Source of the DNA: Eubacterium sp.
GTDB lineage: Bacteria > Bacillota > Clostridia > Peptostreptococcales > Anaerovoracaceae
Reading direction: 5' to 3'
NCBI GenBank assembly: GCA_021769965.1
Contig: JAETRU010000008.1
Span: 32,934-96,933, forward strand
Length of the DNA: 64,000 bases
The notes under the pieces are model-generated. The model was given only the letters and a program-made list of their open reading frames with translations. It ran no database searches and was not told where the DNA came from. This document shows positions 58,492-64,000 of this stretch, piece by piece (position 1 is the first letter of the stretch; each line of letters starts with the position of its first letter). The position numbers and the translations under genes were made by a program.

Positions 58492-59312
58492 TATATAGTC
58501 ACCGCCTCTTCTGACTGCAGGAACTCATCAGCAAATGCAAGATATGCATCCGTGACTTTGCCTTTTGGCGCATAGGCAAGCAGGCTCTGCCCACTTCGCA
58601 TAAACTCTTCCGCTTTTACAGCCCGGGGGATATGTGCGCCGAAGACTTTCATGCCTAAAGCGGTATAGTCATTCTGGATTTTTGCAGATGTTTTCTTAGA
58701 GTAGTTGGTCCGGTTGTCTTCCATGGTAATGAGCAGCCCTTTGATGATGATGTTAGGATTGATGGTCCTCCGGACATTGCTGACTGTTCCTATTAACTCC
58801 GCAATGCCTTCCTCTGCGGCATCCTGCGCCTGGGTAATGATGACCACCTCATCGGTGGCTGCCATAATATTTATGGACAAAGTATTGAGCGCAGGGGCGG
58901 CATCAATAATGATGTAATCATAATCGCTTTTTATCTGGGCAAGTACCGTGGCCAGGCAACGGTTTTTCAACTCATTGTCTTGTTGAACATTCAGGTTCAT
59001 GGTGATTCCGGCTAATTTTGCGGTAGACGGCAGCACATCAAAGCCTTCGTCGTGATGATAGATGGCCTTGGTCAACTCGTCGGTGATAGACCGATCCAGC
59101 ATGGTAAACAGCATGAGATCAACAAGCGTACTTGGAAGGCTGGACGGATCCTTGCTCACCAGTGCCTTAGTCAACGTAGGGTTGCTGTCGTCACAGTCGA
59201 CCAGTAATACGCTTTTTCCTTTGGCGGTTAAGGCTGCACTCAATGTAATTGCGGTAGTGGTTTTACCGACGCCGCCTTTTTGATTACAGATTGCGATAGT
59301 TTTGCTATTCAT
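58491..59312 (-). CDS. parA: ParA-family partition ATPase
   Basis: 273 residues with deviant Walker A NQKGGVGKTTTA at about 9-20, switch I region DCDDSNPT, Walker B YDYIIIDAAPALN near 140 and EEGIAEL. Both P-loop lysines are present, unlike in the CpaE-like protein of the same element. With ParB it would stabilise the excised circular form. Confidence 0.93.
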   Translation of the reverse strand: MNSKTIAICNQKGGVGKTTTAITLSAALTAKGKSVLLVDCDDSNPTLTKALVSKDPSSLPSTLVDLMLFTMLDRSITDELTKAIYHHDEGFDVLPSTAKLAGITMNLNVQQDNELKNRCLATVLAQIKSDYDYIIIDAAPALNTLSINIMAATDEVVIITQAQDAAEEGIAELIGTVSNVRRTINPNIIIKGLLITMEDNRTNYSKKTSAKIQNDYTALGMKVFGAHIPRAVKAEEFMRSGQSLLAYAPKGKVTDAYLAFADEFLQSEEAVTI

Positions 59313-59360
59313 TTGTATTTCCTTTCTTTTGTAACATCTTAGGGATAACGAGGGCTGAAC

Positions 59361-60017
59361 TTAACAAAATTCTTCAATTTGGGACATATTAAGTGCAATC
59401 CGATGGAATTCCACGGAAGGAACACCGAATAGTGATAATCGCTCTACAATATCCCGGCTCATATCCTTGCCGCTTGGATCGTGATCACCAAGATGCAGCA
59501 ATACAATATGTTGGCCTGAAACAACGTGATTTCTCAAGCGTTCCGCTGCGGACCACATTTCCGATTGGCTGACGTAGCCTCGGCACGAAAAGTGACTGAC
59601 ATCAAGATGCTGGCAGATCTGGCCAACAATGCCGATGAGGGCATCCTTCTCAACCCAAACCTCTACGTAGTTTTCTTGTCCTTCCCAATGATTTCGGTGA
59701 TAGGACCAGGCTGCAGAATCTATGATTTCTGCCGGGCTGCTCCAGTGAGAATTTCGTCTGATATTGCGTGTACGATCCTCAATACTGAGCCAGTCAATCA
59801 GACCGGCAAGCCGGGCGTCACTGATGAGGTTGCCCAGATTCTTATAGCTGCGTTCCGTATTTGGAATGATATCTCTGGCAACAAGCTGATAATAGACTTG
59901 CCGCAACGTCAGATTGTAGCCTTGTGTCTTGTAGTCATTGATGACAGTATTTATCTTGTCTATTAAGGCAAGGCTGTCTTTGCGAAACTTTTTCGATACA
60001 TATTCAATTTTGGGCAT
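59361..60017 (-). CDS. Topo VI A/Spo11-like TOPRIM protein, probably truncated
   Basis: 218 residues from ATG 60017 (AAAGGAG 9 bases upstream). An N-terminal winged-helix part (LTLRQVYYQLVARDIIPN) is followed by a TOPRIM-like core: VEVWVEKDALIGIV, then SCRGYVSQSEMWSAAERL and HLGDHDPSGKDM. The protein stops soon after ALNMSQIEEFC, where related proteins, as I recall them, continue for roughly another 100 residues, so a 3' truncation is likely. Palindrome copy 5 lies 40 bp upstream, in its promoter region. Confidence 0.72.
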   Translation of the reverse strand: MPKIEYVSKKFRKDSLALIDKINTVINDYKTQGYNLTLRQVYYQLVARDIIPNTERSYKNLGNLISDARLAGLIDWLSIEDRTRNIRRNSHWSSPAEIIDSAAWSYHRNHWEGQENYVEVWVEKDALIGIVGQICQHLDVSHFSCRGYVSQSEMWSAAERLRNHVVSGQHIVLLHLGDHDPSGKDMSRDIVERLSLFGVPSVEFHRIALNMSQIEEFC

Positions 60018-60056
60018 GTTTGCTGCTCCTTTCCTTGTAATTTCTGCAATAAAAAA

Positions 60057-60079
60057 CTTCACGACAAAATGTCGGGAAG
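60057..60079. repeat. 23-bp palindrome, copy 5
   Basis: Arms CTTCACGACA and TGTCGGGAAG around AAA with the same AA/TT flanks as copy 2. Sits upstream of the TOPRIM-parA-parB operon. Confidence 0.85.
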
Positions 60080-60161
60080 TTAGAATTTTAGTTTATTTAA
60101 TAATGAGGTTAGGGGGAATCGAACCCCCTCCGGTGCTACGGAAATTTTTGCAAGTTAGCTG

Positions 60162-60233
60162 TCAATGTGGCAAGTCATTAAGAACTGGAGTAACCTCAAA
60201 TACACCGCACTCACCCTGAACTATCGTTATCAT
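60162..60233 (-). CDS. Possible 23-residue peptide
   Basis: ATG 60233 with GAGGAGGG 11 bases upstream; encodes 23 residues beginning MITIVQGECGVFEV. Only the ribosome site supports it; a leader peptide is possible. Confidence 0.3.
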   Translation of the reverse strand: MITIVQGECGVFEVTPVLNDLPH

Positions 60234-60421
60234 AAACTTCACACCCTCCTCAATTATGGCTTTAATAAAAGTTTCTATAAAAAGAGGTTCTATGTTCGGA
60301 ATAGTTGACAACGCCAAACATATGTACAAAGACCCAAACAAGCAAAAATATTCCATCAAATATATTTCTCGGATATATTATCACAAATCAATAAGCAATG
60401 TCAACACTTTCTTAATTCTGC

Positions 60422-60450
60422 TTGCAAGGCATAAATGGCAATGCTATAAT
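60422..60450 (+). promoter_or_regulatory. Outward promoter next to attR
   Basis: TTGCAA (60422-60427) and TATAAT (60445-60450) with a 17-bp spacer, reading across attR into the flank. Confidence 0.7.
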
Positions 60451-60556
60451 GAAGAATATTAACAGATATTTTGAACGAGTTCTATATTATACTGTCTATC
60501 AAAGCATATGGCCGCTTTTTTTGAATGTGATGTTTTTTCTATTCAGTTCCTGAGAA

Positions 60557-60603
60557 ACTCTTAATCAGGGTGTCCAGGGTTCGAGCCCCTGATGGTGTAC
60601 CAA
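60557..60603 (+). repeat. attR, right direct repeat
   Basis: 47 bp identical to 15850-15896; a tRNA-Lys 3' fragment without its 5' part, so not a working tRNA. Confidence 0.95.
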
Positions 60604-60879
60604 TACGAAAAGAAAAAGTGATATCCAAGCGGGTATCACTTTTTCGTTGTGTGAAGATCTGAACGGGGGCTCGAACCCGAAAGGGGAGCCGAAGGACGGC
60701 GGGCTTGCGAAGCAGGATCGCGAAACCTCTGGAAGCCCTGATAGTGTACCAATATGAAAGAAAAGAGAGATATCTTTATATGATGTTTCTCTTTTTCTTT
60801 CGTGGAACTTTTACTTCTTTCCTCTCAGCAGATTTTGTGCTATCATAATCACAGAATAACCATATGAAAGGAATCTTCT
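60604..60879 (+). other. Displaced tRNA terminator and degenerate att copy
   Basis: Behind attR is the original tRNA terminator (AAAAAGTGATA/TATCACTTTTT, about 60613-60644). Then comes a GC-rich 100-base stretch that contains a degenerate tRNA end at about 60733-60752 (AGCCCTGATAGTGTACCAAT against AGCCCCTGATGGTGTACCAA), followed by its own hairpin AAAGAAAAGAGA/TCTCTTTTTCTTT (about 60757-60801). No gene until 60880. Confidence 0.65.
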
Positions 60880-61932
60880 ATGATCTATTTTAATAATGCG
60901 GCGACGACGCTGCAGAAACCGGAGTTTGTGACGGCGGGTGAAAGCAGATCCGCGGCCGAAGCGAGAGAGCTGGCGGCCAGGCTTTTTACCGTAAAGGATC
61001 CGGAGAACATTTATCTGACCCGGGGCGGCAGTCAGGCTATGGAACTGGCGCTGCGCGGATTTATAGGCCCTGAGGATCACGTGATCGCTTCTCCTATGGA
61101 GACGGACAGTACCTGCGCTGTACTGGACAGTCTGTCGGAGCAGGGAACAAAGGTGTCCTTTGCCCGGGTCAATGCCTACGGCGCTTTGGAACCTGACAGT
61201 GTAGAAGCACTGATCCGGCCGGAGACAAAAGTCATCGTCTGCGCCCACGGCTGCGGTGTCACGGGCAACGTGACGGACCTGGAGAAGATCTGCGCGCTGG
61301 CCCGAAGACATCATCTGATGGTCATCTCTGACGGAAGCCAGACTGCCGGAGCTGTGGATGTGAACCTGGAGGAACTGGGCGTGGACGTATACTGTTTCAG
61401 CGCTCATCGTAAGCTGATGGGCCCTTGCGGCGTCGGCGGTATCTGTCTCAGAGAAGGTTTGCGGAGCCGGCTCTCATCTCAGACGCAGAAGACGCTGGAG
61501 GAGATCAGGACTTCCCTGGAAGGAGAAAAGCTGGGCGCATTTTGCGCCGCTCTGGAGTTTATACTGTCAAAGGGAATTTACGGCGTGTCCATCTACCCGC
61601 ATCGTCTCGCCAAGAGGTTCTTTGAATCGTCAAAGTCCATGGACGATGTGACGGTCTACGGGGATTTCGGAAACAGCAGGCGCGTTCCTACGGTTTCCAT
61701 CGCGGTCAAAGGCTTCACGCCGCAGGAGGTAAAGAACCGCCTTTCCTGTGAATACGGCATCACTGTCGAAGCGGGCCTATGCGGCGGAACAAAGATGCAT
61801 CAGGCTCTGGGGACGCAGGAAGAAGGACTGGTGAGATTCAGTTTTGGCTATTTCAACACCAGAAAAGAAGTATATCAGGCCGTGGAGGCTTTGATGAATC
61901 TGACCGGAAAGATCGATTACTATTTGTTATAG
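60880..61932 (+). CDS. Class V aminotransferase (cysteine desulfurase-like)
   Basis: 350 residues. PLP-enzyme motifs: NNAATTLQKPE at the start, HGCGVTGNV, ISDGSQTAGAVDVNL and the lysine in FSAHRKLMGPCGVGG. Compared with usual members of about 380 residues, the N-terminal part between KPE and the TRGGSQAMELAL segment appears about 30 residues short, lacking the common GNPGRSGHR-like stretch. Activity as a desulfurase is therefore uncertain. It is the first of three genes with gaps of only 12 and 10 bases. Confidence 0.85.
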   Translation: MIYFNNAATTLQKPEFVTAGESRSAAEARELAARLFTVKDPENIYLTRGGSQAMELALRGFIGPEDHVIASPMETDSTCAVLDSLSEQGTKVSFARVNAYGALEPDSVEALIRPETKVIVCAHGCGVTGNVTDLEKICALARRHHLMVISDGSQTAGAVDVNLEELGVDVYCFSAHRKLMGPCGVGGICLREGLRSRLSSQTQKTLEEIRTSLEGEKLGAFCAALEFILSKGIYGVSIYPHRLAKRFFESSKSMDDVTVYGDFGNSRRVPTVSIAVKGFTPQEVKNRLSCEYGITVEAGLCGGTKMHQALGTQEEGLVRFSFGYFNTRKEVYQAVEALMNLTGKIDYYLL

Positions 61933-61944
61933 GAGGCATATATA

Positions 61945-62859
61945 ATGAAGAAAAGACCAATTATCATAGATACGGATCCGGGCATTGATGATGCCGCGGC
62001 CCTGTGCATCGCCCTGCGCCATCCGGAGCTGGATGTTAAGCTGCTCAGCACGGTGGCGGCCAATGTGACGGTAGACAAGACTACAGCCAACGCGCTGAAG
62101 CTGACCCAGTTTCTGGATGTGGATGTGCCGGTGGCAAGAGGCTGCGCCGCGCCGCTTTTAAAAACGCTGGAGCCTTCCAGCCATATCCATGGGGAAAGCG
62201 GCATGGACGGCTATGAGTTTCCGCCGCTGACAAGAAAGCCGCTTGAGCGTCATTCTGTAGAAGTCATGCGGAAAATGATCATGGAAAGTCCGGAAAAGGT
62301 CACGCTGGTTCCTATCGCTACCCATACCAACATCGCCATCCTGCTGCGGATGTATCCGGAGGTAATGGAAAACATCGAGGAGATCGTTACCATGGGCGGC
62401 GGCGTCGCGGGAGGCAACACGACTTCAGCGGCGGAATTCAACATCTACAACGATCCTCACGCAGCGGCTATAGTATTCAGCTCCGGCGTGCCTGTGACCA
62501 TGCTGGGCCTCAACGTGACCGGCCGCGCGCTGCTTCATATGGACGGTGCGCTGAAGATCAGAGAGAGCGGTCCGGTGGGCGAAATGCTCTACGGCCTGTT
62601 CCGCTTTTATCGGGGCGGCACCCTGGAAGCGGGGCTGAAGATCCACGATGCCTGCGCTATCTGCTATCTGGTCCATCCGGAGTTTTTTACCGCGGAAAAA
62701 CGGTTTATCGAGGTGGCTACAGAGGGACCTGCGGCGGGCGCTACAGTGATGCGTTCCAATCTGATCAAAGCAGACGACCGGGAGCCGAAGACCAATGTCT
62801 GCATGGATATTGATTCGGAGAAATTTGAGGAATGGTTCGTCGGCGAACTGTGTAAATAG
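61945..62859 (+). CDS. Inosine-uridine preferring nucleoside hydrolase
   Basis: 304 residues, full length for the family. The calcium-site motif DTDPGIDDAAAL is at the N-terminus; GESGMDGYEFPP, TMGGGVAGGNTTSAAEFNIYNDPHAA and the downstream HDACAICYL with the catalytic-region His and Asp are all present. It cleaves ribonucleosides to base and ribose. The ribokinase-like gene right after it could phosphorylate the released ribose, making a nucleoside salvage pair. Confidence 0.95.
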   Translation: MKKRPIIIDTDPGIDDAAALCIALRHPELDVKLLSTVAANVTVDKTTANALKLTQFLDVDVPVARGCAAPLLKTLEPSSHIHGESGMDGYEFPPLTRKPLERHSVEVMRKMIMESPEKVTLVPIATHTNIAILLRMYPEVMENIEEIVTMGGGVAGGNTTSAAEFNIYNDPHAAAIVFSSGVPVTMLGLNVTGRALLHMDGALKIRESGPVGEMLYGLFRFYRGGTLEAGLKIHDACAICYLVHPEFFTAEKRFIEVATEGPAAGATVMRSNLIKADDREPKTNVCMDIDSEKFEEWFVGELCK

Positions 62860-62869
62860 GAGAAAGGCT

Positions 62870-63745
62870 ATGAAAATACTGAATTTCGGTTCATTGAATC
62901 TGGACTACGTTTACAATGTGGACCACATGGTCACCGAAGGAGAGACTCTTTGTTCGGATGACCTGAATCTGTTCTGCGGGGGCAAAGGCCTCAACCAGTC
63001 CATCGCTCTTGCGCGGGCAGGGGCAAAGGTTTTTCACGCCGGACTCATCGGCAGTGAGGGCGGAGTTCTGACGGACGCCCTTTGCTCATCGGGCGTGGAC
63101 TGCCGGTATGTGCGGGAGGTTCCGGGACGTTCGGGGCACACGATCATTCAGGTGGACAAAAGCGGTCAGAACTGCATTTTGCTTTACGGCGGGGCTAACC
63201 GGTCTGTGACGGTAGAATTCGTTGACGAGGTGCTGGACGGGTTTGGCCCGGGAGACCTTCTGCTGGTGCAGAATGAGGTCAGCATGCTGGACCGGATCAT
63301 TGACGGGGCTTACGGCCGGGGGATGGAGATCGCGCTGAACCCGTCGCCTTTTGACGGAAATCTGGACGCCTGTGATATGAGCAAGATCAGCGTGTTTCTG
63401 CTCAACGAGGTGGAAGGATTTCAGATGACCGGCGAGACGGAGGCAGCAGCGATTCTGGACCGGCTGGCGGAGCTGTATCCCCAGGCGGAAATAGTGCTGA
63501 CGCTGGGCGGTGACGGCTGTATGTACCAGCAGGGCAGCCTGCGGTGCGCTCAGGCAGCCTGCAGCGTGAAAGCTGTGGATACTACAGCGGCGGGCGATAC
63601 CTTTACGGGATATTTTCTGGCGGCGCGGGCCGAGGGTCTGGCTGCGGAGGATTGTCTGCGGCTGGCGTCAAAAGCGGCAGCTATCGCTGTGACCCGGCAG
63701 GGGGCGGCCCCGTCGATTCCGCTTCGCAGCGAGGTTATAGTATAG
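62870..63745 (+). CDS. PfkB-family sugar kinase (ribokinase-like)
   Basis: 291 residues from ATG 62870 with AGGAGAAAGG upstream (longer frames run into the hydrolase gene). N-terminal glycine motif LFCGGKGLNQSIALARAGAKV and C-terminal signature TTAAGDTFTGYFLAARAEGL with catalytic Asp. The domain order and neighbour favour ribokinase activity on ribose released by the nucleoside hydrolase; the substrate is inferred. Confidence 0.92.
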   Translation: MKILNFGSLNLDYVYNVDHMVTEGETLCSDDLNLFCGGKGLNQSIALARAGAKVFHAGLIGSEGGVLTDALCSSGVDCRYVREVPGRSGHTIIQVDKSGQNCILLYGGANRSVTVEFVDEVLDGFGPGDLLLVQNEVSMLDRIIDGAYGRGMEIALNPSPFDGNLDACDMSKISVFLLNEVEGFQMTGETEAAAILDRLAELYPQAEIVLTLGGDGCMYQQGSLRCAQAACSVKAVDTTAAGDTFTGYFLAARAEGLAAEDCLRLASKAAAIAVTRQGAAPSIPLRSEVIV

Positions 63746-64000
63746 ACGGATGGAGGTGATTGAGCAAAAGAGACGATTTTTCGTTATTTTGCTCAAATTG
63801 AAGTACCGTCAGTTGAGCAAAAAGGCCTGTTTGGAAAGATTTTGCTCAAATTTTGAGATAGGTTTGAGTGATGAGTTGAGCATGGTGGTGCTCTGTCAAG
63901 ATTTCGGACACTTTTTTTGAAAAATTCTGCTGATATTCATGCAATATTCTGACGGGTTTGGTCCGCGTATGATTTTTCATACAGATCCGGTGAAAGATAA
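63746..64000. other. Intergenic end of window
   Basis: No gene seen. It contains inverted-repeat units (63760-63849 and a partial one), then AT-rich sequence. Confidence 0.7.
63760..63881. repeat. Inverted-repeat units, TTGAGCAAAA/TTTTGCTCAA
   Basis: Unit A: TTGAGCAAAA 63760-63769 with TTTTGCTCAA 63787-63796. Unit B: TTGAGCAAAA 63813-63822 with TTTTGCTCAA 63840-63849. A third, partial TTGAGCA at 63875-63881. Same design as the array at 15404-15697 but a different arm sequence. Confidence 0.8.

Larger units (their letters stand above)
60018..60556. other. Right-end non-coding region of the ICE
   Basis: Contains palindrome copy 5, a tRNA T-arm-like hairpin (60104-60138), a possible 23-codon leftward ORF with GAGGAGGG (60162-60233), AT-rich DNA, and a consensus rightward promoter (60422-60450) close to attR. 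No full-size gene is supported. Confidence 0.65.
15850..60603. mobile_element. Integrative and conjugative element at tRNA-Lys(CTT)
   Basis: About 44.75 kb bounded by identical 47-bp direct repeats made of the 3' part of the tRNA (15850-15896 and 60557-60603). It contains a tyrosine integrase next to attL, relaxase with accessory proteins and candidate oriT, VirD4, VirB4, VirB6-, VirB3- and VirB2-like proteins, a cell-wall hydrolase, SSB, topoisomerase III, ArdC and parAB. All key motifs look intact, so the element is probably capable of excision and transfer (inference). Base composition is visibly lower in GC than the flanks. Confidence 0.95.

Noticed and set aside
60104..60138. A complete tRNA on the minus strand
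   Set aside because: A T-arm and 3' acceptor strand are visible but no matching 5' acceptor, D arm or anticodon arm.
60557..60603. Second tRNA-Lys gene
   Set aside because: Only the 3' 47 bases are present, with no D arm or 5' acceptor strand; it is attR.

Overview
The window looks like the chromosome of an anaerobic Gram-positive Clostridia member (Bacillota, Eubacteriales). The evidence is strong AGGAGG ribosome sites, SipW-type and surface-anchored proteins, and GntR/YtrA-ABC, LUD, TSCPD and DUF4358/MBOAT/DHHW gene families. I cannot name the species. Two compartments are visible. The flanks (1-15.8 kb and 60.8-64 kb) are visibly GC-richer. Between them lies a complete, less GC-rich integrative and conjugative element (ICE) of about 44.7 kb, inserted at the 3' end of a tRNA-Lys(CTT) gene.

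Left flank: the end of an MFS transporter; a membrane protein / YozG-like regulator / lipoprotein operon; a LUD-domain plus GNAT operon; an EcsC-family gene; a GntR-ABC transporter operon with a palindromic operator; and a two-component system. The two-component genes run straight into a DUF4358 lipoprotein, a transglutaminase-like protein, an MBOAT acyltransferase and a DHHW protein, probably an extracellular O-acylation machine. Then come a cation diffusion facilitator, a TSCPD protein and a TIM-barrel protein. An array of five inverted repeats separates these from the tRNA.

The ICE (15850-60603, 47-bp direct repeats) begins with a tyrosine integrase, divergent Cro/CI-type regulators, a DUF3102 coiled-coil protein and an AbrB-PIN toxin-antitoxin pair. 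A long leftward block follows. It contains ArdC antirestriction protein, topoisomerase III, a MobP2-like relaxase with two small accessory proteins and a probable oriT, a CpaE-like protein, a RadC/nucleotidase fusion, a VirB6-like protein, an M23 hydrolase, VirB4, a VirB3-like protein, a SipW-like peptidase, VirD4, a VirB2-like protein and SSB, i.e. a complete Gram-positive type IV secretion system. Cargo or surface genes include a 2497-residue thioester/VaFE adhesin with a QPKTG anchor and a secreted FN3 protein. The right end has small cassette-like genes, a TOPRIM primase-like protein, ParB, ParA and a Topo VI A-like protein.

The most interesting signals are: (1) a 23-bp palindrome present five times, only near the two ICE ends, so that it would cluster around parAB in the circular form (a candidate centromere or operator); (2) a 27-residue membrane toxin under a promoter carrying a perfect LexA-type box, with a convergent antisense RNA; (3) a 57-codon ORF with a strong ribosome site overlapping the RadC/nucleotidase gene in another frame; (4) a CpaE/MinD-like protein that has lost both P-loop lysines; (5) a three-copy tandem-hairpin spacer between small genes; and (6) two intergenic inverted-repeat arrays of parallel design in the flanks. 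Right of attR are a degenerate third copy of the att sequence, then a class V aminotransferase, a nucleoside hydrolase and a PfkB kinase in one operon.
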